Shown here in pieces: positions 43,869 to 52,556 of a stretch of DNA of 64,000 nucleotides. This stretch comes from Anaerococcus sp. (GTDB taxonomy: Bacteria > Bacillota > Clostridia > Tissierellales > Peptoniphilaceae): positions 174,078 to 238,077 of the forward strand of contig JAUNLG010000001.1 in NCBI GenBank assembly GCA_030532385.1, read 5' to 3'. Under the pieces are notes generated by a model. That model was not told the DNA's origin. It did not search any database and saw only the letters and a program-made list of their open reading frames with translations. Both the position numbers and the translations under genes were made by a program. Position 1 is the stretch's first letter. Each line of letters starts with the position of its first letter.

Positions 43869-44146
43869 ATAAGAAAATTCCCCTAAAGCCTTAAAAAGGC
43901 AAATGAAAATTTAAACTAGGCTAGCATATATCTTTCCTCAAATCATCTGTTAGTAGCCTAGGATAAGCATAAAAGACTCTAAGGAGTCTTTTTTTGTATG
44001 GGCTTATTTAAATGTATATTATAAAAATATGGACAAATTTGTCCCTTGTTAGAAAAAATCTTTTGTATTATCATAGACCTATGTTTATAGAAAAATCAAC
44101 AGACATCGACTTTTAAGAATACTAGAACAAAAAAAGGAGGGTGAAT
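43869..44146 (+). other. Gene-free region after the FMN riboswitch, with a hairpin and terminator
   Basis: No coding frame is supported here. CTAGGCTA (43916-43923) and TAGCCTAG (43954-43961) can pair across a 30-base loop, and AAAAGACTC/GAGTCTTTT with a long T-run (43971-43996) is an intrinsic terminator. The layout looks like a remnant of a deleted gene or a short non-coding transcript. Confidence 0.6.
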
Positions 44147-44197
44147 TTGAAAGATAATATAATTCAAATTAGAAATTTAGAAAATTTGTTATTATAA
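44147..44197 (+). CDS. Possible 16-residue peptide or gene remnant with strong ribosome site
   Basis: AAAAAGGAGG lies six bases before TTG 44147, which opens a frame of 16 codons (MKDNIIQIRNLENLLL). The first twelve residues resemble the start of ABC ATPases, so this may be the remains of a deleted transporter gene. A short signalling or leader peptide upstream of the regulator is the alternative. AATTTGAA/TTCAAATT inverted repeats (44144-44151, 44163-44170) overlap the start. Confidence 0.3.
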   Translation: MKDNIIQIRNLENLLL

Positions 44198-44290
44198 TAA
44201 AGATTTTTAAGCAACTATCTAGCCCTAATATGCTCACATTTTTACAATTTGAGTAAATAAGTTAAGGCTCCTTTATGCTTTTTATTGTAA

Positions 44291-44341
44291 ATGATATTTT
44301 TAATATTAAAAAATATCATAAATCTTAAAATAAAGTATAAT
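44291..44341 (+). promoter_or_regulatory. Inverted repeat and -10 element upstream of the XRE regulator
   Basis: ATGATATTTTT and AAAAATATCAT (44291-44319) form an almost perfect inverted repeat where the -35 region would be, before TATAAT at 44336-44341. It is a likely operator, perhaps for autoregulation. Confidence 0.55.
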
Positions 44342-44369
44342 CCAATAAGAAGAAAAGGAGTTTTGTTGG

Positions 44370-45299
44370 ATGGATAAATTAAAAGAGTTTGGTCAGAAAG
44401 TAAGAGAAATTAGAAAGGCTAGGGGGCTTAGTCAAAGCGATGTGGAAGCCTTATCTTTTATTTCAAAAAAATCGATCTCAAGAATAGAAAATGGCAAACA
44501 AGGCCATCCCTCGATCGATTACTTAGTAGAACTTTCAAAAGTATATGCTTACAACCTTGTAGATCTATTTATAGCAACTATCTATACAAGCCTTCAAGTA
44601 CTTGCTGATATTAAAAAAGACTTAGATGTAAATGCTCATCTTTTAAGTAAAAGGAAATTAGAAGAGATTGATAGGCGCATAGGAATGATTGAGAATGATT
44701 ATGAATTAAGAAATAAGGGCTATGAACTAGAGCTTTTAAAATTATTTATTGATTCGATAAGAAATAAAAATGACTCAAGTTATGATCTTGGAGAGAAATT
44801 TAGATTTATAACAAGGAATCGAATCAATAATAAAAATATTTTAACAAATGTCTATACCCCTATTGAGTTAAGATTACTGTCCGATATTTGTTCCGAGTCG
44901 GAGTCATACTTGGGAGTTTCAAGAGTAAAAATATTGAAGTCTTGTACTTGTCAGGCAAACACACCGACTTTACTTGCAGTATCATCTAATAGCTTGGCTA
45001 CTGCCTACTACGAGCGAAATAATTATCGTAATGCTTTAGAAGCACTCGAGAAAGCGATACGTAACAAAGATAATGCCGTCTCATTAGATGCTTTGGTTTA
45101 CCTAAATTATAATAAATTTTGGAATCTATATAAGAAAAACGACCCAGGATATAAATTATGCTTAAAAAACACACTTATTTTAGCAAGAAATTATAGTAAT
45201 ATTGCTGTATACCAAACAATAAAAGACAAGTTAAAAAAATTTGCCTATAAGTGTAATTACATTAAAGAGATTGAGAAAAAAGTTTTATATTTTAGATAA
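44370..45299 (+). CDS. XRE-type regulator with TPR-like C-terminal domain (RRNPP/Rgg-like)
   Basis: A 309-residue protein. Residues about 8-62 are a Cro/C1 helix-turn-helix (VREIRKARGLSQSDVEALSF, SKKSISRIENGK). The remaining 240 residues are helical, with tetratricopeptide-like pairs such as YYERNNYRNALEALEKAIR. This two-part layout is that of peptide-sensing regulators (Rgg, PlcR, PrgX), although a ligand is not known. TCG, CGA and CGT codons are more frequent than in neighbouring genes, hinting at acquisition. It is just upstream of an ABC module on the same strand. AAAGGAG precedes the ATG. Confidence 0.8.
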   Translation: MDKLKEFGQKVREIRKARGLSQSDVEALSFISKKSISRIENGKQGHPSIDYLVELSKVYAYNLVDLFIATIYTSLQVLADIKKDLDVNAHLLSKRKLEEIDRRIGMIENDYELRNKGYELELLKLFIDSIRNKNDSSYDLGEKFRFITRNRINNKNILTNVYTPIELRLLSDICSESESYLGVSRVKILKSCTCQANTPTLLAVSSNSLATAYYERNNYRNALEALEKAIRNKDNAVSLDALVYLNYNKFWNLYKKNDPGYKLCLKNTLILARNYSNIAVYQTIKDKLKKFAYKCNYIKEIEKKVLYFR

Positions 45300-45322
45300 A
45301 TTTTAGAACAAAGAGGGGATAA

Positions 45323-45769
45323 ATGAAGAAGTCTTTATTGAGAATTGATGAAAAGTTAATCCTGTTTTTTTCTTATTTGCTTTGCTTTGCCTTAAATATT
45401 TTTTTAGATTATTTAAAATCAAAGCCAATGGATTCTTTACTTTTAGAAATTTTTTTAAGCCAATTTCTAGACTATAAGGTCTACATTGTGGGGGTCTTTA
45501 CCATAATCGTCCTTCTTTTTCACTTAAAAGTATTGGATAAGAAGGAAAAAGAGATATATTGTAGGTTCCTTGTGGGCGATTACTTGAAAGCCCTTGGCTT
45601 AAGATATGGGGTGGAGTCTTTTTTTATCCTACTTATATCTCTTTTCCTTGCAGAACTTGTGGCAGGCTTTCTTTCTCTTAGCCTTATTACTAATATATAT
45701 TTGGCCCTTTTTTTATTGATTTATACCCTTGTTAGCTGGTGGAAGGTAAGAAATTATGAAAATTTTTAA
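45323..45769 (+). CDS. Integral membrane protein of the ABC module
   Basis: A 148-residue protein with about four hydrophobic spans (roughly 12-30, 48-66, 95-113, 118-138) and a short positively charged loop (VLDKKEKEIYCRFL). No family is recognised. AGAGGGGAT precedes the ATG. It overlaps the downstream permease by 14 bases, so it is likely a partner of that transporter. Confidence 0.7.
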   Translation: MKKSLLRIDEKLILFFSYLLCFALNIFLDYLKSKPMDSLLLEIFLSQFLDYKVYIVGVFTIIVLLFHLKVLDKKEKEIYCRFLVGDYLKALGLRYGVESFFILLISLFLAELVAGFLSLSLITNIYLALFLLIYTLVSWWKVRNYENF

Positions 45770-46979
45770 ATTTTTTGTAAAAGAAATATTTTTTAAGAGG
45801 ATATTATTTATTATAGGAGTTTTTTTGCTGGCCTTTATGGCAAATTACTTGGTATTTACAGCAACTAGGTCTTCTATTTCAACCCTCCTAGGTTATAAAG
45901 AAGTATCTTATCTTAAAAAGGATAATAGCTTTGTAGCTAACCTTGATCCCTCTAGCCCTTATGATCTAAATGATATAAGTGAAGAAGAAATTAAAGAGGT
46001 CTATGATTATTTAGGGGAAAATTTTACCTATGGCTTTTATACAGATGGTGTTGTTGCAAATCTTGATAATCCTTATGATATGGAAGTTTCTTTCGCCTAC
46101 CTTAATGAAACTTATGATAAGATTAATAGCTTCGATATAGCCAAGGGTGAAAATATAAGCTTTGACTATGATCTTAAGAAAAATGATGAAATTCCAGTTC
46201 TTATAGGCCATGGCCTAAGTGAAAACTATCCAATAGGCTCTAAGATTGACCTATTTGAGTATGGCTTACTTGATGATGTTAGGCTTAGGGTTGTTGGAAT
46301 CTTAAATAAGGATGATTACCGTACCAATATTTATGTCCTTAATTCTAAGCAATACAACAATTTTTCAGTAATTCTTCCTATCAATGATAGTTATATTGAA
46401 AAGGCCAACCTAGCCTTAAAGGCCCAGGGCCTATCTGATTTGATCCTTCTTGATACTAACGAAAAGGAGATTGCTGAGCTTAAGGCCTACATAAAGGATA
46501 AGTTAAATTTTGACTTTAATTTTTTAACACAAGAGGAAATTTCTGCTAATTTTAAGGAATATTACCTTGATGCCCTAAAACTTATTCTTCTTGTAAGTGG
46601 GATTATTGCCTTAATTTTAAGTTTTATTAATATCTACTTATCTATATCAGGCCTTAATATGATGATAAAAGATTTGACCATAAATCTATTTGCTGGCCTA
46701 AGCCTTGAAGGCTTGCGCAAAATATTTTATAAGTTTTTTCTAGGTCTTTTCGCCTTAAACTTACTAGGCCTATATGCCTTTGTTAGTATTTCTAGGTATG
46801 GGTCTTGGTTAAGAAAAGAGATTTTGTCAGCAACCTTTGGCTTTTTATCTCTTACAAGTATTGATTGGATGGCCTTTGGACTGGTGGTCTTGTTTAACCT
46901 AATAATGTGCCTTGTAATTGTTGAAATTTCTATGGCAAGGATCAAAAAAATCCCTATTTCATTAGGAGTCTTACAATGA
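45756..46979 (+). CDS. FtsX/MacB-like ABC transporter permease
   Basis: A 407-residue protein with the FtsX-superfamily layout: one N-terminal span (10-32), a large extracytoplasmic domain (35-265), then three spans (about 272-295, 320-345, 372-395). Families of this shape export peptides or lipoproteins, or transmit signals across the membrane. The next gene encodes the ATPase and overlaps by 4 bases. Substrate unknown; with the regulator upstream a role in peptide export, bacteriocin immunity or antimicrobial-peptide sensing is possible. Confidence 0.8.
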   Translation: MKIFKFFVKEIFFKRILFIIGVFLLAFMANYLVFTATRSSISTLLGYKEVSYLKKDNSFVANLDPSSPYDLNDISEEEIKEVYDYLGENFTYGFYTDGVVANLDNPYDMEVSFAYLNETYDKINSFDIAKGENISFDYDLKKNDEIPVLIGHGLSENYPIGSKIDLFEYGLLDDVRLRVVGILNKDDYRTNIYVLNSKQYNNFSVILPINDSYIEKANLALKAQGLSDLILLDTNEKEIAELKAYIKDKLNFDFNFLTQEEISANFKEYYLDALKLILLVSGIIALILSFINIYLSISGLNMMIKDLTINLFAGLSLEGLRKIFYKFFLGLFALNLLGLYAFVSISRYGSWLRKEILSATFGFLSLTSIDWMAFGLVVLFNLIMCLVIVEISMARIKKIPISLGVLQ

Positions 46980-47641
46980 ATGATATTATAGATTTAAGAA
47001 TAAAAGAAAAAGTTTATAGGAATAAGAAAGAAGTTGTTAGAGTTCTTGAGAATTTTAACCTTAGGGTAAAGAAAGGAGAAATGCTTGCTGTCATAGGAAA
47101 ATCTGGGGCAGGAAAGACCAGTCTTCTTAATATATTGGGTCTTTTGGATAAAGATTTTGAAGGCTCTTATAGGATTTTTGATAGAGAAACTTCTGATATG
47201 AAATCAAAAGATATGGCAAGGTTAAGAAATAGCAAGATCGGCTTTGTCCTTCAAGAATCTGCCCTAATTAATTCTATTAGCATGGAGGATAATATAAAAT
47301 TACCCCTCCTTTATGCCAGTAAGGATTTTACCTTTGATAAAAAAGCTTTTGATAAGATCTTAGAAAGGATCGGGCTTAGACCAATCTTAAAAAAGAAGCC
47401 CCTAGAATGCTCTGGTGGAGAGAAGTCCCGTGCTATTTTTGCAAGAGCTATAATAATGAATCCATCACTTATATTATGTGATGAACCGACAGCATCCCTG
47501 GATCCTTATAATTCTAAGCTTATTATGGACTTATTACTAAAGATGAATAAAGAAAAAAATGTAACGGTAATTACAGTGACTCATGATATGGATATAGCTA
47601 ATAATCATGGGAGAGTAGTTGAGATTTTAAGGAGGTCTTAG
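46976..47641 (+). CDS. ABC transporter ATPase (LolD/MacB type)
   Basis: A 221-residue nucleotide-binding protein: Walker A GKSGAGKTSLLN, Q-loop region VLQESALINSIS, signature CSGGEKSRAIFARA (the usual LSGGE leucine is cysteine), Walker B LILCDEPTASLD and H-loop VTHDMD. This size and its pairing with an FtsX-like permease define a MacB-type exporter or mechanotransducer pair. The start overlaps the permease stop. Confidence 0.93.
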   Translation: MNDIIDLRIKEKVYRNKKEVVRVLENFNLRVKKGEMLAVIGKSGAGKTSLLNILGLLDKDFEGSYRIFDRETSDMKSKDMARLRNSKIGFVLQESALINSISMEDNIKLPLLYASKDFTFDKKAFDKILERIGLRPILKKKPLECSGGEKSRAIFARAIIMNPSLILCDEPTASLDPYNSKLIMDLLLKMNKEKNVTVITVTHDMDIANNHGRVVEILRRS

Positions 47642-47800
47642 GTGGGATTTTTTATAATGTTAGGGTCTTTTCTTGGAGGAATATTTCTTCTAGCCCTTGC
47701 TAGGATAAATTTTAAGGAAAAAGAATTTTTGAAAAATATTATAAGTCTTTTGGGTCTAGGTCTTATTGGATTTGCAATTTATCTTGCTTGGCCTAAATAG
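47642..47800 (+). CDS. Small two-span membrane protein after the ABC ATPase
   Basis: A 52-residue frame starting at GTG 47642 directly after the ATPase stop, with AAGGAGG six bases upstream. It has two hydrophobic segments (residues 3-20 and 32-49) around a KEKEFLK loop. Coupling to the ATPase suggests a small subunit of the module. No family recognised. Confidence 0.65.
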   Translation: MGFFIMLGSFLGGIFLLALARINFKEKEFLKNIISLLGLGLIGFAIYLAWPK

Positions 47801-47802
47801 AT

Positions 47803-47829
47803 TAATAGCCAGGTTCGCCCTGGCTATTA
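47803..47829. terminator. Bidirectional terminator
   Basis: TAATAGCCAGG pairs with CCTGGCTATTA around TTCGC. It separates the ABC module from the convergent DUF1232 gene; the T-runs are short. Confidence 0.75.
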
Positions 47830-47831
47830 GT

Positions 47832-48092
47832 TTAGGAAAGTTCTTTGTTTTCCTTATTATTTATATTTTTAGAATCTATCATTTTACTAGTTACATATAT
47901 TAAAAATGGAAGGACAATGGCATCATCTAGGATTCCTAGGAAGGGAATTATATCTGGAATCATATCGCTTGGTAGGATAGCATAGGCTATTGCTACAAGT
48001 CCTAAGATTTTGGCAGTCACGGGGGTATTTTTATCCCCCATTGCCCTTAAGTAGTTTGGTATAAAATTTTTTATCTTAAGTAATTTATTCAA
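47832..48092 (-). CDS. DUF1232 (YkvA) family membrane protein
   Basis: An 86-residue protein with the family signature YAILPSDMIPDIIPFLGILDDA (core LPSDMIPDIIPFLG, residues about 40-55), flanked by hydrophobic segments. Function is not established. It is transcribed against replication, alone, with GGAGAT upstream of ATG 48092. Confidence 0.9.
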   Translation of the reverse strand: MNKLLKIKNFIPNYLRAMGDKNTPVTAKILGLVAIAYAILPSDMIPDIIPFLGILDDAIVLPFLIYVTSKMIDSKNINNKENKELS

Positions 48093-48269
48093 ATTATCTC
48101 CTCTTTCTTGATTAATTTATATATTAATTATACTTAAAAATACATGAATTTCAATTAACATTATCAATTCAAAAGTTAAGTTTATTGAAGATAGATTTGA
48201 CCTAAAAATATCCATTGACTAAATCTTTTTATCCCTATATTATAGTAGGTGAGAATGTTAGGAGGTTAT

Positions 48270-49364
48270 ATGTTAGAGAGATTAGATTTTAATCCGCCTG
48301 ATTTTTCTTTGGAAAAGTTTAGGCAGGCAAAAAGCGTTACCACAAAGGAAGTTATTAAAGATGGGGTGGCTCCATCAGGTTTTTACCTAACCAGTCACCT
48401 TCCTACCTATTATAAGGTAGCAGGATCTTGGCTTATGCCAAGGACTTCTAGCCAGGATTGCCTAGCTGTTATAGAAAATGGTGGCGTCCACATAAGAGAG
48501 TTTAGAAATCTTAAAAAGGGGGATAGGGTAGTCCTTGGAAGGACCTTTGACGGGACAGATGGGATCTACAGGTATGAAGAAGGTTTTTCTTACCCAGTTC
48601 TTGCTAGGGGAGGAGATTTTGTAGAAAGTTCTAATGCTTCTTCCTATAAGCTTCTTTTTGACCTCCTTAGGGATATAAGAGAAAAAGAAGGAACTATTAC
48701 CTGGGTCTTAGGTCCTGCTGTTGTCTTTGACTATGATACTAGAAAGGCTTTGTCTAGGCTTGCTAAGGCAGGTTTTGTAAATGCCCTTTTGGGTGGCAAT
48801 GCCATGGCAACTCACGACCTTGAAGGTGGCTACCTAAATACAGCCCTAGGTCAAGATATTTACACTCAAGTGTCAGACCCCCTAGGCCACTATAACCACC
48901 TAGATACCCTAAATGCTATAAGAAGGGTTGGGTCTATTGATAAGTTTATAGAAGAAGGCCATGTAGCTGATGGTTTTATCAAAACTTTAAAGAGCCTTGA
49001 TGTTCCTATAGTCCTTGCTGGATCTATAAGAGATGATGGTCCTCTTCCAGAGGTTACAGGATCTTGCTATGAGTCTTTGGATAATGTTAAAGAGATTACT
49101 GAAAAAAGTGACCTTATCATAGGTCTTGCGACCACTCTCCATTCAGTTTCAACTGCAGAAACTGCTCCATCCTATAAGATGGGACCTAAGGGAGAAGTTT
49201 TCCCAGTATTTTTCTTCTCAGTTGATGTTACAGAAAATGCTGTAAGAAAGGTCCTTGCAGCTAGGGATAATGTCGCTGTTAGAGGTCTTGTAACCAATGT
49301 CCAAGATTTTGTAGTCAAGCTAGAAAAAGAGCTTATAGATGAGGAAGGAGCTAAGAATGACTAA
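48270..49364 (+). CDS. LOR/SDH-family protein (ornithine cyclodeaminase-like), first of two tandem paralogues
   Basis: A 364-residue protein of the TIGR00300 / ArgZ-AgrE C-terminal family. The central nucleotide-binding domain has LLGGNAMATHDLEGG (about residues 180-194), the motif of archaeal-type ornithine cyclodeaminases, which turn ornithine into proline and ammonia using NAD. ATG 48270 is chosen because AGGAGG is just upstream. It overlaps the second paralogue by 8 bases and lies upstream of argF, consistent with ornithine use. Confidence 0.75.
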   Translation: MLERLDFNPPDFSLEKFRQAKSVTTKEVIKDGVAPSGFYLTSHLPTYYKVAGSWLMPRTSSQDCLAVIENGGVHIREFRNLKKGDRVVLGRTFDGTDGIYRYEEGFSYPVLARGGDFVESSNASSYKLLFDLLRDIREKEGTITWVLGPAVVFDYDTRKALSRLAKAGFVNALLGGNAMATHDLEGGYLNTALGQDIYTQVSDPLGHYNHLDTLNAIRRVGSIDKFIEEGHVADGFIKTLKSLDVPIVLAGSIRDDGPLPEVTGSCYESLDNVKEITEKSDLIIGLATTLHSVSTAETAPSYKMGPKGEVFPVFFFSVDVTENAVRKVLAARDNVAVRGLVTNVQDFVVKLEKELIDEEGAKND

Positions 49365-50460
49365 TAAATTTCACATGGCTGAATTTATTCCAAAAGATTT
49401 TGATAATGAACTTTTTGACTCCTACCCAAATGCTAGGTTGGTTGAAGTTAAGGAAGACGGGATAAGTCCTGAAGGCTACCATGCCCTATCTGTCTTTCCA
49501 GAATACTTTAAGATAAACGGCAAGTGGATCCTTGCCCTTAACTCAAGGATGGATACAGTGGCTGTTGCTCATGATAAAGAAGGGGAAGAAAGCCTTGATA
49601 TAGTTGAGTTTAGAAATCTTAAAAAAGGAGATAAGGTTGTAGTAGGTAGGAGTGAAGATGGGTCTGAGGGTATCTATATCTACACCCAAGGCTTTAGCCA
49701 AATAGATGATAAGGAAGAAGCTGTCTTTGGCTTTAGGGAAGGAAGGTCTAGGGAGACTGCTTTTTCTAAAGATTACGATGAACTTTATGAGATTTTAAGA
49801 TATGAAAAAGAAAATAAGGGTTTTGTAACTTGGGTTTTAGGAACAGCTACCTCCCTTGATAAGGCTAGCGATAAGGCCCTAGAAAACTTAGTAAACAAGG
49901 GCTATATAAATGCTATCTTTTGTGGAACTGCAGCTATTGCCTATGACCTAGAGCTTGCCTTGTATGGGTCTATTGGTGGTCAAGAAGATTATAGAGAAGA
50001 CCTAAACCAAAGGCAAAATTATTATGAAATTATAAATGGGGTAAATGAGGCAGGGTCTATCAAGGCCTTTGTTGAAGAAAATGACATAAAAAAAGGCTTT
50101 GTTGCAGCAGCTATTAGAGAAAATGTTAAAATAGTAATAGCAGGAACCATAAGGGATAGGCTAACCTTCCCTGACACCTACAATAATGTCTACGAAGCCC
50201 AAGATGCTATGAGGGCTATTGTCAAAAAATCATCTACCCTAATCATGTCATCTGCCATCCTATTTACTATAGCAACAGGAAATATGACCCCATCTTACAA
50301 TATGGTAAATGGAAAGATTAGGCCAATCTTTATCTATACAGTAGACATACAAGAATTTGCAGTAAACAAACTAGCTGATAGGGGAACCCTAACAGCCAAA
50401 AGCCTAGTAACTAATTCACAAGATTTCGTACAAAACATAGACAAGGGTCTAGAGAAATAA
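49357..50460 (+). CDS. LOR/SDH-family protein, second paralogue, with altered motif
   Basis: A 367-residue paralogue with the same length and the same segments (VEFRNLKKGDKVVVGRSEDG, VTWVLGTATSLD, VTNSQDFV) as the previous gene. At the position of the cofactor motif it reads IFCGTAAIAYDLEL instead of GGNAMATHDLE, losing the Asn and His. It may be a regulatory or structural partner of the first protein, or use another substrate. ATG 49357 follows GAAGGAG, within the end of the first gene. Confidence 0.72.
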   Translation: MTNKFHMAEFIPKDFDNELFDSYPNARLVEVKEDGISPEGYHALSVFPEYFKINGKWILALNSRMDTVAVAHDKEGEESLDIVEFRNLKKGDKVVVGRSEDGSEGIYIYTQGFSQIDDKEEAVFGFREGRSRETAFSKDYDELYEILRYEKENKGFVTWVLGTATSLDKASDKALENLVNKGYINAIFCGTAAIAYDLELALYGSIGGQEDYREDLNQRQNYYEIINGVNEAGSIKAFVEENDIKKGFVAAAIRENVKIVIAGTIRDRLTFPDTYNNVYEAQDAMRAIVKKSSTLIMSSAILFTIATGNMTPSYNMVNGKIRPIFIYTVDIQEFAVNKLADRGTLTAKSLVTNSQDFVQNIDKGLEK

Positions 50461-50471
50461 AGGAGATAAAA

Positions 50472-51476
50472 ATGGGAGTAAACCTAAGAGGAAGAAATTT
50501 GTTGGCAATAAAAGATTTCACCCAAGATGAAATTCTTTACCTAATAAGACTATCAGAACAATTTAAAAATTTAAAGCTAAGTGGCAGTCCTCATGATTAT
50601 TTGAGAGGAAAAAACATAGTCCTCCTATTTGAAAAGACTTCAACAAGGACCAGGTGCTCTTTTGAAGTAGCAGGCATGGACCTAGGCATGGGTGTAACCT
50701 ACCTTGATCCAGGATCAAGTCAGATGGGTAAGAAGGAATCCATAGCAGATACAGCCAAGGTTTTGGGAAGGTTTTATGATGGAATCGAATATAGGGGCTT
50801 TAAGCAAGACCTAGTAGAAGAATTAGCAGAAAATGCTGGAGTTCCAGTTTGGAATGGCCTAACAGATAAGTGGCATCCAACCCAAATGATAGCAGATATG
50901 CTTACAATAAAAGAAAATTTTGGTAGATTAAAGGGTCTAAAATTTGTCTACATGGGAGATTGTAGGAACAATATGGGAAATTCCTTAGCTGTAACCTGTG
51001 CTAAGCTAGGCATTGACTTTGTAGGCTGTGGACCTAAATCCCTTTGGCCTGAAGAAGATGTAAGAGAATTAGCCCAAGAATTTGCCAAAGAAAATTCTTC
51101 AAGCGTTGAATTTAGCGAAGATGTGTCCTATGCGACAAAGGATGCTGATGTAATCTATACAGATATTTGGGTATCTATGGGAGAGCCTGAAGAAGTATGG
51201 CAAGAGAGAATAAAACTTCTCCACCCTTACCAAGTTAACAAAAAAGTAATGGCAAATGCCAAGGATAGCGCAATCTTCATGCACTGCCTACCATCCTTCC
51301 ACGACCTAAAGACAAGTATAGGTAAGGAAATCAATGATAAGTTTGGTAAGGACTATGACCTAAATGGTATGGAAGTAAGCGAGGAAGTATTTTCTTCAAG
51401 CCAATCAAAGGTCTTTGATGAAGCAGAAAATAGGATGCACACTATAAAAGCAATCATGTATGCGACATTAAAATAA
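50472..51476 (+). CDS. argF: Ornithine carbamoyltransferase
   Basis: A 334-residue transcarbamylase with EKTSTRTRCSFEVA (carbamoyl-phosphate binding STRTR), HPTQMIADMLT and the ornithine-binding HCLPSFHD (canonical HCLPA(F/R)H). It converts ornithine plus carbamoyl phosphate to citrulline, or runs backward in arginine breakdown. With two ornithine-cyclodeaminase-like genes directly upstream, the cluster probably sets the fate of ornithine. GGAGAT precedes the ATG, and a strong terminator follows. Confidence 0.95.
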   Translation: MGVNLRGRNLLAIKDFTQDEILYLIRLSEQFKNLKLSGSPHDYLRGKNIVLLFEKTSTRTRCSFEVAGMDLGMGVTYLDPGSSQMGKKESIADTAKVLGRFYDGIEYRGFKQDLVEELAENAGVPVWNGLTDKWHPTQMIADMLTIKENFGRLKGLKFVYMGDCRNNMGNSLAVTCAKLGIDFVGCGPKSLWPEEDVRELAQEFAKENSSSVEFSEDVSYATKDADVIYTDIWVSMGEPEEVWQERIKLLHPYQVNKKVMANAKDSAIFMHCLPSFHDLKTSIGKEINDKFGKDYDLNGMEVSEEVFSSSQSKVFDEAENRMHTIKAIMYATLK

Positions 51477-51479
51477 TAA

Positions 51480-51503
51480 GTTGGGCCCTAGGGCCCTTTT
51501 TAT
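51480..51503 (+). terminator. Terminator after argF
   Basis: GGGCCC TA GGGCCC followed by TTTTTATTT. Confidence 0.85.
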
Positions 51504-51520
51504 TTACAAAGGAGGATCTT

Positions 51521-52531
51521 ATGGGAGTAAGATTTAGAAAATCAATCAACCTGGGTAAGGGCTTTAGGATAAATTTAAGCAAGACTGGGCCAGGATTTTC
51601 TTGGGGAGGCAAGGGCTTTAGACTAACAAGGACAGCTGGTGGCAATATAAGAACAACAGCAAGCATCCCAGGAACAGGCCTATCCTACCAAAAGGAATTT
51701 AAAAATCCCCTAAAGAGTAAAAAAACCCAGGATACTTTTAAGAAAGCTATCAAAAATCCAAAAGCAGCCAAAGAAGTTAAGACCTATAAAGAAGATAAGG
51801 TACAAAGATATGACCTAGACCTTACAAATATTAAATCTACTGGACTTATAGATATCCTAGAAGAGCTTGAGGGTAAAAAGCCCTACAAACTACTAGGGTT
51901 AATAATATCTTTGATATCTGTATTTTTAGCTATGAAAAATATTTTATTTATCCTAGGACTTTTGCCAGGAGCCTTTCTTTATTTTTATAGGAAAAAAGAA
52001 GAAGTATTTATAGAATATGACTTTAAAGAAGAGGCGGATAAAGAATATGCCCTTAGCAAAAAACTGCTTGAGGGGATTTTGGAAAGTGATGAAACTTATT
52101 TACTTGAAAGTCTTTCTATAGAAGAAGAAGGCCTATATGTAGTAGATAAAATGACCTTAAAATTAAGCCACGACCTTCCCCAAGGTCTTAGGACCAATGC
52201 TAAAATAGTAAGCCTAGTAGGAGCAGGCCTTAGCCTAAGTTTTTTGCCTGATAGTCTTCTAATAAAGAAAGGATCAGACCTAAGAGCCCTAACCTATCAA
52301 GACCTTGATATGGATCTTTCAGCTGATATCTTTATAGAAGATGAAAATTATCCTAAAGATGCCAAAGAAATATCAAAAACATATAGGCACGCTAACAAGG
52401 ATGGTAGCAAGGATAAAAGATATAAGGATAATCCAGAAGTCTACCTAGTAGAAGAGGGGATCCTATCTATAAAAGGCCAAGGCCTTGATATAATTATAGT
52501 ATTTTCAGATACCTATATAGATGGCATATAA
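51521..52531 (+). CDS. DUF4236 domain-containing protein
   Basis: A 336-residue protein opening with the DUF4236 domain: MGVRFRKSINLGKGFRINLS and WGGKGFRLTRTAGGNIRTT, GTGLSYQ (residues 1-58). A hydrophobic segment (about 125-150) and an acidic C-terminal part follow. DUF4236 proteins are widespread and uncharacterised. AAAGGAGG precedes the ATG. It stands alone between argF and a convergent regulator. Confidence 0.85.
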   Translation: MGVRFRKSINLGKGFRINLSKTGPGFSWGGKGFRLTRTAGGNIRTTASIPGTGLSYQKEFKNPLKSKKTQDTFKKAIKNPKAAKEVKTYKEDKVQRYDLDLTNIKSTGLIDILEELEGKKPYKLLGLIISLISVFLAMKNILFILGLLPGAFLYFYRKKEEVFIEYDFKEEADKEYALSKKLLEGILESDETYLLESLSIEEEGLYVVDKMTLKLSHDLPQGLRTNAKIVSLVGAGLSLSFLPDSLLIKKGSDLRALTYQDLDMDLSADIFIEDENYPKDAKEISKTYRHANKDGSKDKRYKDNPEVYLVEEGILSIKGQGLDIIIVFSDTYIDGI

Positions 52532-52556
52532 AAAAGAACCTAATTAGGTTCTTTTT
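52531..52556. terminator. Bidirectional terminator
   Basis: AAAAGAACCTAATTAGGTTC followed by TTTTT, a near-perfect palindrome lying between the convergent DUF4236 and deoR genes. Confidence 0.85.

Noticed and set aside
43713-44370. FMN riboswitch as controller of the XRE regulator
   Set aside because: A terminator at 43971-43996 and about 370 further bases, with a separate -10 element and operator-like repeat, separate them.
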